Of a stretch of 64,000 nt of DNA, positions 24,197 to 39,434 are shown one piece after another (the stretch's first letter is position 1; every line of letters starts with the position of its first letter). This DNA comes from Lepisosteus oculatus. Taxonomy: Eukaryota; Chordata; Actinopteri; Semionotiformes; Lepisosteidae. Position numbers and translations under genes: made by a program. The DNA lies in the NCBI RefSeq assembly GCF_040954835.1, contig NC_090716.1, positions 14,259,275-14,323,274 on the forward strand, written 5' to 3'. The notes under the pieces were generated by a model. That model had not been told where the DNA came from and ran no database searches. It worked only from the letters and a program-made list of their open reading frames with translations.

Positions 24197-27100
24197 AAGA
24201 GACCAAACTACCAGGCTTGACATCATTGCTCTCCTGAGGTGATGTAGCACATTAGGTAACATAATGCTCCATATACTGTGTAACAAGATGTTGGCGTCTT
24301 CTCACATTCAAAGGATTCTACTGTTTTTGTCTATCTGACCTCTTAAGTCAATTAAATATTATTCCCTGCTATAATGAGAGAATGTGCTAATGTAATGTAG
24401 AAAATGACTAAATGTGACTTAAACAGCTTTGAGATCTTTTGTAAGTATAACTGCTTTGCAGAGTGCTCACACTCGCTCTTTAAAACATGACCTAAAAAAA
24501 CTCTTGCTACATATTGTGATTAATATTAAGGATAATTTATAAACAAGAGGTTTACTGTAGAAATGTATGCAAAATCTTCTAGTTTTAAAATATAAAACTG
24601 GGTTATCATGTACAGCAAATAATTTGCTATAATAATAAACACATTAAAAAGTGTTTTCTGTGATGGCTATTCAAATTATGATGGACCAGAACACACCAAA
24701 ACAACATGTAGTTTTATTTGCTTTGCAACTCTGTGGTACAAAGACTTTTTCTCCGATTGCTGTTTTCCCCCTGTATAAATAAGTCCCAAATGCTGTGTAT
24801 TTTAACATCTCTTTCTGGGATGGGATACAAAGCACTTTTTTTTCATTTGTTTTGTAGACTAGTCAGATGACGCAACTGGAATGGAACAGTATTTAATTTC
24901 TGTGAAATTAATATAAAGTAAAAGGAGGTTATATGAGTGGTAAATCGATCTCCTAGGGTTTGGAACATAATATATATATTTTTTTTTAAATAGTGTGTCT
25001 CAAAAGAAAAAAACGTGCTTGATATGTGAAGATAGGAAATTTAACTTGACATGCTACCCTGCCTACAGGTCACTCATGGTGCTGGGTACACGAGCTGTTC
25101 TGTGGCTGAAGCGCGGACTCTCGTGACCCCACCAGTATAGCCAGACTGGCCAGACATAACAAAATTCCAGGAAGAATTTTGAAGAGGTGGGTCTCCTTCT
25201 GGCACTTGAATTTTGACAGAGAAGCGGAGATCGTAGATCTACCGCACTTAAGCATTTTTATTTTCAGACCTAGAATTTTAACTTCATGTTGAGGTATATA
25301 CCTTCACTTCTTTTACAATAAAGTTTTCACAGTATTTTGATTTTTAGGTGGAGTAGCACTTGATTTTGGCATAAGCTAATTGTTTTAGAATTATTCATAA
25401 ATAAAGCTGGCAAACCCTAATTTCCAGCAATCTAGAGTACAAACAAAAAGGGTCTTGCCGGAAAGTGTTTCATATAACCTTTTAAACATTGGTGTCTTTA
25501 AATTGATATGTTTAGACTTCAGTGTACTAGTTTCTGCATTATGTCCATGATTTAAACAATACTGCACTCTATACTTCATGTGTTGTTTAGCACACAAGTT
25601 TTACTAAAGAGCCAAAGCAAAACTCAGTAACGGCTCAAATCCATGATTGCATCCATATATATATTTAAAAAACAAAAAATGTCAAATCTGTTGAGTCAAT
25701 GTCTGAAACTATATATCCTGTGTACTGTACCTTTGAGCCCCCGATAAAATGAGAGCAATTAAAGAAACATCTCATTCAGTATCTCTTGTGTGAACAATGG
25801 CTTTTCTAAAGCAGCACTGGATGACAGAAAAGCTTGCCAAAAGTTATCTTCATGTTCACGTTTATCTGAAATTGCTTCCCTAAGTGACAACGGTTTGTTT
25901 TGGGAGATTTTCTTAAAGAATGAAATCATATCGGCTGCTCAGAGGAAGTAAAGGGATCATTCAAATCAGTGAATTAGGTTTTGACTGTCAAATAGGATGG
26001 GTGATAAAGAAAAAGAATGAGATCTATCACTATTGCCAGCTTTTTCAATGTTACACATTATTTAACTAACCAAATCACTTCACTCCGAGGCTCTGATAAA
26101 TTAACACTGCTCTCCATATCTTTGATCAAATCTCAACAAGCACTGTAATTACGGAGCAATTTTTACTATCATATTAAACCAAAAATAGTGACTGATTTGT
26201 AGATTGTTATATATATATATTTGTATATTGTCTTTTTCTTCTATAGTAAATTTTCTCCCTTGATATTATAAGAGTGTATTTTACATGAGCACGATTTTAA
26301 ATGTATTTGTCAATTTTGTTCATGGAAAAAAAATCAAAATGGCCTATTATTTGATTTTTGAAATTCACCTAAAAAATACATTTGAATATTTTGAGGCTTC
26401 AGGATCAAGATATACTGTACTGTAAATTATGTAAAAATCCAAACAGTTCATTTCAGTTGTGTGTTGTGTGTCATATGCACAGTAAGTTCGTCTTCGGTAT
26501 TACCCCTTCTCTTAATTTGTAAACTGTTTTTAAGTGACCAGTTTCTCAGGAATTTAATTTTCTGAATTTTCTCATTTTGTTTTCTTAAGTAAGAGATTGT
26601 GAATTTGCAGTTTGCAAGTCTTGAGACCTCTACATGACGTTTCAGAAGGTATTCAGTCCTTCTATGAAGCATCTGGTGGGAGAGTTAATTATTCCTTCTT
26701 CAGAATAAACATTGAAACCCAAGTGGAAACAGGCTACCCAAGATTTTTTTTTAACGTGACTCCATCATTTCTCTGATTTAGAGACTGTTCAGTTTTGGTA
26801 GGATATGTTGGGATGCAAGGAGTCACAACACAGTTCAGTAAAGGTTCGTGATGAGTTTAATTGTGATGAAAATGGCCATTCCAGAGAACACTGAAGGAGA
26901 TAAACACAAGGTGTATTTCTCATAGTGCCCCGAATTGCAACAGTGTTACAGAAGGTTTTATAGTCTGGGTCCAGCCATGGTCCAGGAATGGAGGTTTATG
27001 AGCTACCATCCTACTTATGACCCAGTGGCTACTCCTGGTTATTTTATCCAGCCTTTCGACTATTTCTGAGACATCATATACAACAACAGGTGTCTGTTTA

Positions 27101-28718
27101 AAATTCACTCAAGCCAGGAGTAATGATCCCAAGCCAGAGTCAGATTTCTACAGATATATGAGGACAGACAAGGCACAACATTCTCCAGCTGATTATGCTG
27201 TAGGGAAAGAAACAACATAACTGATTCTATTAAAATTAAAGTCTGGTCAAGTAAAGCTATGTTTAAGACCTTCATTAGCTATTACCACCTCATAGTCAAC
27301 CAATTTTAAAACAACCTACAGTATATTGACATTTGAATTCATATTCAAATTATTCATTCACATGTCAACTAATATTTAAATCTGCTATATATGACCATAG
27401 AGTAACATTTCTAGTGAGCATTTTCCTAGGGGACAAAAACAATAATCTAAAATCTTGTGTGTTCAAAGTTAAATACTTTAGAACAAAAATAATGCATCTC
27501 TATAGACAGTGGACATATAAAACATACCGTTCACTAATAGCTACAGCTTAAACATTTTTTTTTATACTTAATAATCAAATGAACATTGTTGGAGATGTAT
27601 TTATGATATATTTACAGTAAGTCCCCTGCTTTATAATCAACTACAAGATCTGTTTTTAAATAGTTTTATATGTAAACTGAAACTTCATTAATGAAAATGT
27701 TTATTGTTAGATCTTGATGAAGATTTCTACTGAATTGTACATTTGGTGAGCGGGAAGTGCTGTCTTCCACAATGTATCAGATGTTTGTTTCTGCTCCATT
27801 TAAACAACAGGTTTACGGGCTCTGCCTCATCATTATTCAGGTTGCAGCAGGTGTCTGAAACACTCCACCCTCAGAAATAAGGACTGAGAGCTGGAAGGTA
27901 CAGCGAGACTAGTAAAGACTAATCCAAGAAAATGTTTTCTGCACTTGTATGTGTGAAAACGTCGCCAATGCTTGCTTTCTGAGATGATGACAAGCTTAAT
28001 TAAATACCAAAACCTCAATAACATTTTCTGTGTCTCAGTCTAATGTTACTCTGATATCTTTTACAACCAGTTTGGTAGCATGGCTGCTAATTGCCAGGTG
28101 CTGTAGTTTGCGCCAAGTCTGTCAACATTCAAGAAGGAGCGTTTTAATTTATACTCTTACTAGACCGGTTTCCAGATACTTCCAGAGAATTAAGAAGTCA
28201 ACTGTGGTTTTGTGCTAAAGCTGGCAAGGTGCCATTGGAGATATGAGATGAGCCAACCTACATGAGTAGTTTTGTTTACAGCATGTGGCATTTTAAAAAA
28301 AAACAAACATTATGAGGCTCTGTGTTGATTCCTCATTTCAAGGAGTGGCCAAGTCTCCTATTTCCATGCACCTGAGTTTAGTGTTGTGTGGTTGTAAATT
28401 ATTTTTAATTAAGTCGTTTTTGACACATTTCAAGTTTACTAGCCCAGTTCTTTAAAGCTTTTTCATAAAACTTCAAATTCCACGTTTGTATCATATTTTC
28501 ACATTTTATAAACATATTTTAATAAGATAACATGTATGTGAAATTAAAAGTACTGAGTGATTGCAAATTATATTTCTTTCTTTACACTTTATAGACACCT
28601 CTTCTACAGTAGATTGCCATGTGGAGCTCACAAATGAATAAAAATGCTTTAATTATGAGATATGTGTAATCCTTATTAGCTCAGTTATCAACAGATTAAC
28701 TGACAAATTGTGTATCTA

Positions 28719-28992
28719 TAAGATCAGATCACTTTATTGGCCATACACAATTTGCATTAGGAATTCATCTGTTTGCATACCCCAGCTTGCTCTCCATGAG
28801 ACACACAGACAGGGAGAGAAGCTTGGGGTCAGAGCACAGGGTCAGCCATTGTACAGAGCCCCTGGAGCAGTTGGGGTTAAGGGCTTTGCTCAGGAGCCCA
28901 ACAGAGTAGAATTCCTCTGCCAGGCACAGGATGTGAACCGGCAACCTTCCAGCCACAGGCACAGATCCTTAGCCACAGAGTCACCACTCCAC
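28719..28992 (-). repeat. tRNA-derived SINE, family shared with 15145-15412
   Basis: On the minus strand the head has gtggctaaggatctg and ccggttcacatcc (box B with changes). The body contains the ccccaactgctccaggg and ccccaagcttctctccc segments also present in the first copy, and the tail has aataaagtgatctgatct. Confidence 0.72.
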
Positions 28993-29007
28993 CTCAAGCA
29001 CTATCTA

Positions 29008-29570
29008 TAGTGCTTTTCAAATGTATTGAGACCCTTCCTATGGTGTTCCATTTTATGGTGTAACAAAATGATGTATAGATATTTTTTAAGAAGTATTATT
29101 CTTGAATTATTCAAAACATGAGTGCTCAATTGAAGATTTGTAAGAAAAGTTATAGTCAATAATGTTGATTGCATAAGCAGGCCTGTAAACTCAACAGCCA
29201 CACCGATTTTTTGGTAAGACTACAAACTTTGCACACTGACTTGTTGCAATCTTTTCCCATTCCTCGTGGGAAAGAAGTGTTTAAAATAATAGACAAGTAA
29301 TTTGACCAAGCTGACTCAGGTTGCATGGGGATTGCATGGTGATTATGTAAGGACAGCAGTTTTCTGGTCTTTTCTCAGATTCTCAGTAGGATTCAACGTC
29401 AGGACTGGGCCACTCAAGGACATCCATTTTCTTATTCTTAAGCTGCTCCACTTTGCCTTGTGCTCTGGATAATTTTTCTGTTGAAAGGTGAAGCAGGTTT
29501 TCCTCAAAGACTTCCATGTACAGAACTCTACTCTATCCATTTTTTCCCTCTGTTCTGTCAATCTTAAGAT
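29008..29570 (-). mobile_element. Tc1-like transposon remnant
   Basis: The left end (tagtgcttttcaaatgtatt, gagacccttcc) resembles the common fish Tc1-like terminus. Inside, segments such as gggccactcaaggacatcc and aaggtgaagcaggttttcctc match the usual transposase region read backwards. The minus-strand translation keeps a decayed form of the SPDLNPIEN motif. Stops and indels make it inactive, and no clear right terminus was found. Confidence 0.65.
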
Positions 29571-32500
29571 GATAAAGATATTTATTAAATTAATTTAGAA
29601 GTAATTTAGAATAAGGATTTCAAATTCAGCTCCTGAAGGGCCATGTGTCTAATTTTAGGTCCACCCAAGAGTTCAGTTATGTCTATTTATTTATTTAACT
29701 GCATACAAACTAGGCTCTGATATGTTTTATAGGTGACAGTACATTTTAATTTAGTGAATGTCTGAGTAATATCCTCAGATTCTACTCTTTTGTTTGAGCA
29801 GTTGGCTGGCCTTTGCAATCTGCTCTGTAGCCCATGCAAGAGAGTGATGAAGGAAGACTACTCCCAGAAGGCTTCGATTATGGGCCCTGGGGGGGACTCC
29901 ATGAGCCCCTCTTCTGGTCCAAAGGAAAAAGAAGTAATATTCCCTCTTGGGTGTTATTATTTTAACATTTATACAGTATGTAGTATTTATTTCTTAAATA
30001 TATATTGTGTCTGTCAATATAGTCGAGACGTTTGAGGATATAGACTTCAAACTTGATTGTCATAGCCCCCAGAAGAGTACAGTAGGTACCGCAGAGACCT
30101 CTCCTATTACCATATCCCACTATGCCAAAATAAACAGACTGATTTATCCAAGAATCTAACCGGATTGTCTAGTTCAATTCCTCTTTGGAAGACCCACTAT
30201 GCAGATGTTATTACAACAGTTTTTGTCCTCCAGCTTGACAACTTAAATTTCAAACTCTCCAATTTCACGACATAAGCATTCACACCTTTTCCTGTTCTCT
30301 TTGTTCACCTCAAACTAATTCCAGCTAGTTTCAGCATCTGTTGCTGAGTAGCTGGCATCTGAGACTGTATGGCTGTAGCCGCTGCCCTAATCAATGAACT
30401 CATCCTCTCAGGTTTGAACTAGCATCACTTTCTGTATGTGAGTGAAGCGGCTATTTGAGAAAGTTCAGAAGAATGGAAATCTTTCCGTTTCTTCAGAATC
30501 TGGAAGAAGCACGTACTGTAGAGATTCTCAATTGTTTATGTCCCCAAAACCTTAGAGACACATAAAAAACAACAGAGTAACAGGCAGTGGGAGTTCTAGA
30601 GCTGGCCTAGCTGCTGTCACATGAACTGTCACTGCTAGAACATTCTTAATGTTCAAACTACAGTAGTTAACACTGAGAATGATCATTGACCATTGGTGGC
30701 ACCCTGAAGTAAAGTTGCAAGTAATTCACTTTGCTTTGGTTCTGATGAACATGAAACAGAGCTCTACTGTTTTGTGCATTTTGTGTAATGATATGCTGTA
30801 ATTTCAGGATTGCCTTTTTGACTGTTTTCCCAAAGTAAGAATATTTGCCTTTGATACAGTTGAATGAAAGTGCAGGATTCCAGTTTTGCAGGTTGCAGTG
30901 CTGAGTGGTGATATCATGTTGGTGGTAAAATAAAATAAAATTATTGAAGTTTCATAATATCTGTTGCTATGTTCACACTTGGAGGCAGGCAGTGAACTGT
31001 TAGGGAAATCAGTTCCGTGTGTTAATACACAATGGAGTTTTAATCAGACAAGATTATTTGCCTAACAGTTTCATAATCATTTGTTCTGACTCTGATCTAT
31101 TCAGATTTTCCTAATCCACATGTGTAACAACAGCCATTTTTTAGTTAAAATCAAGACAGAATTGCCTAGGGGACAAAACCTCAGCTAGCTACTGATTAAA
31201 TAAAGGAAGACCTAAGACTGGGTTTATTGCTGGAAAGAAACAATATTGTTTGCTAAAGCCATATTGAGCCCTATGGTACTCCTCTCATTTCCAATGATTG
31301 TAGAGTATAAGGTGCTGTAGGAAATGTTGTATTCACATGAACACAGATATGTTAACAGCATACAATTGTAATTTCCCAGAATTTGAATCTTTGCACATAG
31401 CGCCTTAAAGGTGTAATTTTGTATGTTTTTCCATGATATACCATGGAAAATTGATATTTTGTATAGTATATGAAGTCATAGTAAAAGCTGAGCAGAAGTT
31501 TGGTAAAGTGTGGAAAACCAAGGTAATGCTGTGTAAATGCATGATATAAACATGGGGAAAATGTATAAAATGTAGAAAACCTGCTAAATACTGTGTTAAA
31601 TTTCCAGTGCACTCTGGTAATCTGGCATAAGGCTAAAGATGCAGTTCAATTTAAAGATACATAAAATGTATGAAATCATTATGTAATTTTAATTTTTAAT
31701 TAACAAAATATTCTATTGATACAACACGCAAAGTTTACGTTACATTCTCTTAAAGAGGCAAAATGACTGCCAAACGTTATGTTTCCCATTAGGCTTCAGA
31801 ATCTACTGTATACACAAGGCTTCAGGACCCACCACACCTCTCCAAGACAGTGTAAAACTTGCTATAACAGAGGAGCTGGTCTGGTGTGGTGGAGGTATCT
31901 CCTGGCTTGGGAGCATTGTTATGAACAAGAGCCTGCGAGTGACTGTGACAGCTGGGGCACAGGAGAGCTGCACTCTATATGTATTTTAAATCTTTCACGT
32001 CACAAGGAGCTGCCAGAATGGGTATAGAGGACCCAGGGTGAGGACTGTCTCAAATTGAGATGCGTTCATACTCTGGGATCTCTAGGCACCTATCTGGCAA
32101 ATCTGCAAGCTCCAAATTAAGCACAGAGGTAGATTTCTATAGCCAAACTCAGCCTGTTAATAATAGGCCGTAATTTAGAACACCAGGAGCCATGACACCT
32201 TGCCAAGACCAAGACTGACACATCATCGTTCCAACTCTGTTTTCACACTACATTGGAAATCCCAATTTACAGTAACCCCTGTGACAGTACAACATCATTG
32301 GATGCAGTGGACCACATAGGGGGTCTGGTGCTTACCAGTGTTCACTGGCAAAATTAACACCTCAGATGGTCTCGGCAACAGTAGAGCCAAATCCTCTTGA
32401 TGACGAATCCAGGTTTTGTACAGATCACCCTGTTGAACATGAGTATAGAATTGTTGTGTCCAGCTGATCAGATATAAAATGTTAATACCATCAGTGAAAT

Positions 32501-34377
32501 CATTAGCTACGGACCATAATCTCAATATTGCTTTGTATTTACACTGTGGATAAGAATATCTATTCATGTAGAGTAAAAACAATAAGATGTAAAATAGATG
32601 TGCAGGTTGCAAAAATTTTTTGGGGGGGTTCAGTGAATTTTTTCTCCTTTTCTGGAAGGCATTGTGAAGATCTGAGAATGATAATATTGCTAGAAATATA
32701 TTTGGTATGGCAAGAGGAATGAAGAGATCAGAGTTTTCACTGTATCCATAAGTACGTTGTGCCAGCATTCTCTTTACATTTATTGAGATCGCTTGTCCTC
32801 ACTTTTTGGGTCAATCACAAAACAATAGTGTCTCAGCACTAAGGGAAAAATGCCTTGGGATAGGAGACTGTAGTACTAACATTTACTGTATCTGAAAATT
32901 TGCATTTCAGCAAGTGAGATAAAAGAAGATTGAAGCAAATGCCATTATCCAAATCAACTAATCATTTGTCATACAGGGAGGGAGCCTATTTGTTTGTGAT
33001 TTACGGTTCTAACATAATGTTAACTGACAGGCTCTCATCTTTTTGATCTAAACCAAAGCTCTTATCACTCATACTGAGGCGATGATAGACGACTCAGATG
33101 CAGCTTCAAAGGACATTTGTGTTCATGACTTCTCATGGTATCAGTGATATGCACCTTGTATCACAAAACCAGTGGCTTAAAAACAACACCAGAGGCACAT
33201 ACTGTATTAGCACATTAGTTCCACCAAATGCAATGCAAACAAGTAGCAAATTTTCAGTCCAGCCTGACTTCCTGTTGAAAAATGGGGGACTGATTAAAGA
33301 ATTGAAATGGTCACAGGATGCACCAGTGACTAATGATCTAATGATGACTGCAGAAAAAATAGCTTGTGAAACATGACTTTATAATGTAGTAGAGTTAGTT
33401 GGTGTAGTTTTGTGTTTTGCCAAGTGAGCTAGTTTAATCTTCGATGATCTGAACATTGAACAGTGAATTTCTGGTACTGAAATAGCTAACAAATTTATTC
33501 ATTTACTCACGAAGAACTGCTTCTCACAGCAAATAACAAATGATACTAGCAGTTATATTGAAATTAAAATCTGTTTTACACCCAGCTATTTCTACACTGA
33601 AGAACTTACCTTATGCAACACACTGGTATTAACATGTCTTTATTAGCCATATCTGTCTTTATTAGACAGGAAACTTACAACTGAAACAATGTCAAAACAG
33701 ACTTCCCTTCATCAAGATGGCAGACATGCTTAACCCATCTATCAAGATAATTAAGAAGTTAATCTGGTTATCGAAAAAAATGCGTATTGACAATCACTGC
33801 TCATTAGTTACAAGCAGAAACAGTCACAATAAATTATAATTAAGGATTTTAAGGAGATAACTGCTATTATTTTGTTCATGTAAAATTAATAAGGTTATTG
33901 CATAACACCTTCTGAAAACATATTTACAAACTCTGATTATGTAAATTGTAAAAAACCTCCAATGCAAATTGTTACATTAAATTGTAATTATTATATTTAT
34001 AGAATATATTTTTCTTAAATGTAATGGAACAACTGAATCCTGGAATATCCATCTTGGTTAAAGACACTAGAGAGAGGCTTTGGGACACTCAGGATAAAGG
34101 ACAGGAATCTTTAGCTGTTGCAAAACCCCTAAATCGCCTAATTTATGAGACAGACAATTGGCCGCACTTGTAACAATATCTATTTCACAATTTGGGAGCA
34201 TGATAGCTGAGCAATGGGTGTCCACGTTGATTTTTTTTGGCAGGATGACCTGGGATGACATGTGGCATCTAGGCTCAGGGATCAGTGAGTAGATGCATGC
34301 CAGGGTCTATAAGAGGAATGGCACAGAATCCCCGACCAGCATGTGCAACCTGATACAATGCATGCATCACAGACCCA

Positions 34378-34725
34378 CCTTTCCATTTTCTAACCACTTT
34401 ATTCAATTCGGGGTCACGGGGCAGCTGGAGCCTCTCCTGGCAAGCCATGGGCAGGGTACACCCTCGATGGACGCCAGTCCATCACAGGACACACACAGAC
34501 ACAAACACACACGCTCACACCACAGCCAGTTTTCCCAGAAGCCAATTAACCTGCCAGTATGTCTTTGGATGATGGGACTTAACCGGAGCACCTGGAGGAA
34601 ATCCATGAGAACTCAGGCAGAGCATACAGACAGTACAAACTCCACGCAAATAGCACCCCAGGAATTGAACCCAGTGCTATAAGGCAGCACTTCTTATCAC
34701 GGTGCCATCATGCTATTCTGCAATA
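34378..34725 (-). repeat. V-SINE-type SINE copy
   Basis: Read on the minus strand, the tRNA-like head (actgggttcaattcctgggg) comes first. It is followed by the core and the mirrored product of atggacgccagtccatcac, then a tail near the cggggtcacggggc segment. The 129-codon plus-strand open frame lies within it. Confidence 0.78.
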
Positions 34726-36515
34726 GATGTACAGATTGGATTTCTTCAATAGTGGTCATACATGCACTACCAGCTCCTGACTGTGTACCTGTGTATTGGG
34801 TACAGTTCACCAATTCTGTTGCCGAAAAAGTTTAATCAACATAGTGAATTTAAAAAGAAAACATATTTGGCAATTTCCCTGATAACCTAATAAATCTGTT
34901 GTAGTTATAAGTGATATATTTCCTAGTGCATTACATTTTATATGAACTTAGAAACTGTATCTTAAGAGATAAGAATTTCCCCCAAGCAGGCCAAAGGAAC
35001 GAACAAAATATCCCTTCCTTCCAGGCTGGCTCACACTAAAGACAGTTTCATTTACTCTGCCTAATTGTAAGAATATGGAACTTAAGATGCAATAACTATA
35101 GTGCAAACATTTCATAATGTCAAGATTCTGGTGCATTTTTACATTATATCATGTTTTCATTCATTCAATTTTTCTAGTAGGTTTCACACTACATACTAGT
35201 ACACTATGTAACGTATGTAATGTGCTTATTAAAATGAAATTATGTGCATAATGTACTTTGTTTTCTCTTGAAGCAGTAGGTACACCAGAAAAGAATCAAA
35301 GTACTAACAAAAATTCAATCAAATAAAAAATGTTTAACCCGTAAATGTAACTTTTTATGTATGGTTTCCTGTGCTAAATATCAACTGCTTTATAAACGGC
35401 AGTGTCTAATGTCTGGAGAAAGCTGACATTCAAAATGGTAAAGAAGAGAGAGAAATACTTAATTTTTCTCAGTGTATTAGCATTGCTAGACAATTTTCAT
35501 TTACCACAGACACCCTTAATTACTTTTGGCTTTCACTACTGTTTCAGTGGAATTTCCAGGTTTATACAGTTGCCGATGTTATGCTCTATGTAATTATAGG
35601 ATCCAGAGAGCGACAAAATTCAACTTAAACAACTTGAGCTGATACTAAGGTTTTATCTACATGATTTTCCATGAATTTATAAAACTTACATAATTTTGTA
35701 CCACAGTGTCTGTGAAGCTTTGCATAATGTTCTTGTTTCAATGGTTTCAAGCAATATACAGCACTGAAGAAAATAACTTACAAAAATAGAAACTTGCTGA
35801 ATCATCGTGCATCGTTTTTTCTTTCATAAGAATGTAAATTCATTCTTCTGGATAATGTCAATCTGACTAACTGCCATTGCACCTAACATTACACAAAGAA
35901 AGACTAGTTTGTTCAGTAATATAACACCAACCACATTAAATTAATCTTATAATTTTTGTAAGTTATATAAAAAACATTAAATTTGATGCACAACAGACTT
36001 TCTCTATAAAAAAATAAATAAACTGTATGCTGTGTGCATACAACACACATAGTAAATCTGTGTCACTTGGAACTCAATCACTTGTTAAGTCTACTGTTTA
36101 TTTTGCTTTAACATTTTTTTCATTTCTAATTTTTTAAACATATGCATAGCAGGATTATTTTTCTGGTTTGCATGTTATTTAAAAAATCTCTTTCGTGAGT
36201 ATAAAATCCCCTCTAGAAGATGAATCAAAGAACTGTTTTATTGTCCATCTTTGGAAATTTCGGTTCATTTCTGGAGCAAAAGAAAAGAAGTGAGTGCTTG
36301 TTCAGCCAACTTCTGCAGTGACTCCATGTTGACTATGATAAGAGAAAGGCTTCTTTAACAGAACAATCCACCCAGAACAGCACGATGAGAAGTGAAACTG
36401 CGTAGATCTAATATACATTCTGTATCATAATCCAGGTACAAGGTGCAAAAAGATGACAGATAGCTTATGCTATCTGTAAATATCTTTAAAGGTTTTATTA
36501 ATGTATCTTTGAGTA

Positions 36516-36800
36516 CACAGTGCCTATAGAAAGTCTACACACTCTTTCCAAAGTAACACATTTTGTAGCCTAACATCCTGAAATCAAGACACATTAAATA
36601 AGAATTTGTTTTACCTTTAGTCACACATACTGTGCTAACGCACAAACTTCAAGTGAAAATCAAATGCTCAAATATTCTGAAAATTAATCAGAATTACTAA
36701 TTTTCGTTGTATTATTTATTACATGAAAAATATTTTTTTCTTTAGGAAGCCAGAAAATGTGTTACTTTGGAAAGTGTGTAAAGACTTTCTATAGGAACTG
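36516..36800. mobile_element. Tc1-like MITE with terminal inverted repeats
   Basis: Terminal inverted repeats of about 47-49 bp (36516-36564 and 36754-36800) share cctatagaaagtct and ctttccaaagtaacacattt. TA dinucleotides flank both sides (36514-36515 and 36801-36802), the Tc1/mariner target duplication. The 190-bp interior has no coding capacity. The cagtgcct terminus is of the Tc1-like type common in fish. Confidence 0.8.
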
Positions 36801-39434
36801 TACTGTTTGTTTATGTGTTTGTTACTACAGATTCCTGTAGGTGTTAAAATCCTCAAACCTCAGCTTCTTTACTTAAGGTTGGAGTTTTCGACTGAAACCT
36901 CCAAAGGGATCGTTCTTCACTGGTAAAAAGGGGGAAGTGATAAAACATAACATAACAACTTCTTATAAAGTCAAGTCTCATTGTTAGTTAAATCTCTGTG
37001 AGTTAATGTATTTTGTTACCTCCATACTTCAAAGAGTAATAGCTTCTGATAAAAAAACGTTTTTTGATAATATACCGTATATATTAATTTTACTCTATTT
37101 AGTTTTATTTTGCAGATTCTTTCACCCTTCGAAATGTTAATTCACACAATGTGCTTCACTGCATACAGACTTAAATCTGTAAATGACAATTATTGATCAA
37201 TTAAGATATTGTAGAAGCAGTTGTTAGTCATTGCGACAAAGCATTTCGAGTATATATAATGTACAGTATATACTTTATTTCAAAGATGACATGGTTCACA
37301 TCTGTACAATCCTTTACAAACTCTAACATTTAAAAAGACATTTCCCCAGTGCTACTGTATATTTGTTTCCTTTGAAGAAATACAGATTGACTGTCTGCCT
37401 GATTGGATACTCAGTGGCCTAAGAATATTCACTTGATCCAAATTGTTATCATTCCTCATTATTCTGGGTAAAGCACCTCATCCCAATTCAAAAAAGCTTT
37501 CCCTGAATGCATCCTCTGCTTTTTTTTCCCCACTTGGCTTCAAACTGTAGAGGTGTTCGGTTAATTTGTCCCTGTTTTGAGAAGGATAGGACTGAAGTAA
37601 TTAATTCTACAATGGGAAACACCTCTTTCTGAAAAACACACAGACATCGGTGGCTGTTCAAGGTTCATGAGCCACGGTTAACTGGAGAGTTTGGAATATT
37701 AAGTAAATCCTTTAATTTAATTTAATCATTTTATCCTTTAATTATCCTTTAATTGGTTTAGTTTTGTGACTGCTGGTGCTGTGGAAAAGGGTGTAACAAA
37801 GGCAAATTGTACTGTGTGAAGTGCAAGATTTCTCATATATACATTTTCCTTAAAAACACTGAACCAAGTGTAATTGACTTTCTTATTACACAATATTCTT
37901 CTATACATTTATGTAATCTTTTTCTATTGTGAGACAATTGGAAGTTTAGCAATCGACACTCTGAATCTGGTAATGTGATCTAGGTTTTAAAGAATGTAAA
38001 GGGTTATAAGGCACAGCTACAAATCTACTAAATGCCAAGTGAAATATCTGCACTCCATAATGGAGCAAGTACTTTTTCAAGTGTCCTTCAACAGTCCTTC
38101 AGTGCGTAGAGGTTATTCAAATATTCATATCTTTGGTATGTATTACAAACCTGATGAAAACTGCAAAATGCAACATTGTCTGGAAAACAGTGACAAATCA
38201 GGGTGGTCTGATTCACACGGGGGAAACGACAAAAAAAACATCCCTGTTACCATGCTTTCTCTTTTCATACATGCTACTGAATCTTCACCAAGCACTACAG
38301 CCAGGCAATTTCATGCTGCACTTTAAGATCAGTGAAATGAAGAGCAAAGATGTGACCAGTACTCCTCTTCCAGCAGCAAGCAGGTTCTTTAGAAGGCTGT
38401 CATACACCCGAGACAGCTGGAGGTTGGATCAAAATCCCTCTTCAGGATAGAGCTCCTCAATATCTCTTTTAATGTCCCTTCATTCCATATCTCTTTTATG
38501 TCCCTTCAAACAAAAACATTTATCCATTTATAAGGCACATGCGACAGACCTCCTTCAGCAAGCAGGTTCTCTGTTGCCCTTCAGTTAATTTGTTTTGATG
38601 TCGATGATCATCCAACACTTAACCAACATAAGAGCTGATTCTTCATTTTTCTTTGGTTTTTAGCTAGATTTCTTACAGTTAGAATCCGGAACTAATTACC
38701 AGCTGAAAAATGAAATGATGGGCTAAATGGCCTTGTATCATCTATATTTTAATTATAATAACCCAAGATATTATTTGTTTTTAAGAACAGAGGGATCATT
38801 TTTCATCTGTAGTAAAGAAGAACATAATTTGCATTCTCTTTTTCTAATGGTGAATTGATCGTATTATCACAAGATGTGTGAGTTAAATGCTTTCAATGAT
38901 AAATAATACAAATGTAGGAGTAATGCAGGTCATTTTTGAAAATCAATAGGCTGCAGTGTTTAAATGGCATGCCATTTAAAGAACTAATGAATAGGACCGA
39001 TGTTCCTTCTTAGGGACATAAGTAATTAATGGTTTCCTTTGGCTGACATATTGCTAAAAGAACAACAGAAAGGAAAGAAGTCAATTCTTCTTATTGATTT
39101 AGATACTTTCCAGGGGGTTCCTAATGGCTAAAAGTGAAAGATGTGCTGTATAGTCAGGAATCACTAATTTCAGTTCTGGTAATGCTTCTTCAACAGTGTA
39201 GTGGATGCAGTTAGCCAAATGTCACCGAGATCAAATGGATTGAAATTGGCTTGGGAGCCTTGGTTCTGTGAGCTTGGGTGGTATTAAAGAGTGAGCTTTG
39301 CACACTGTCAATAGTGCTTGGCATATTATATACATGTATGGTGCCTTCATTTTTACAGAGTTGTCAAATTAATGTTCCAGTGAACCGGGAGAGAATATGG
39401 AATCCTAACTAAGAAAATATGAAAAAATACAAAT

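Noticed and set aside
23831..24286. 151-codon antisense open frame
   Set aside because: It lies almost wholly over a V-SINE copy read backwards.
26800..27225. Possible solo LTR (tgttggg ... aacaaca)
   Set aside because: The short inverted ends occur, but no 5-bp target duplication flanks them and no LTR signals were clear.
32295..32768. 157-codon open frame on the minus strand, the longest in the APIP-EHF interval outside recognised repeats
   Set aside because: No motif or family resemblance, composition like the surrounding AT-rich DNA, no splice context that makes it an exon. A chance frame is the likeliest explanation.
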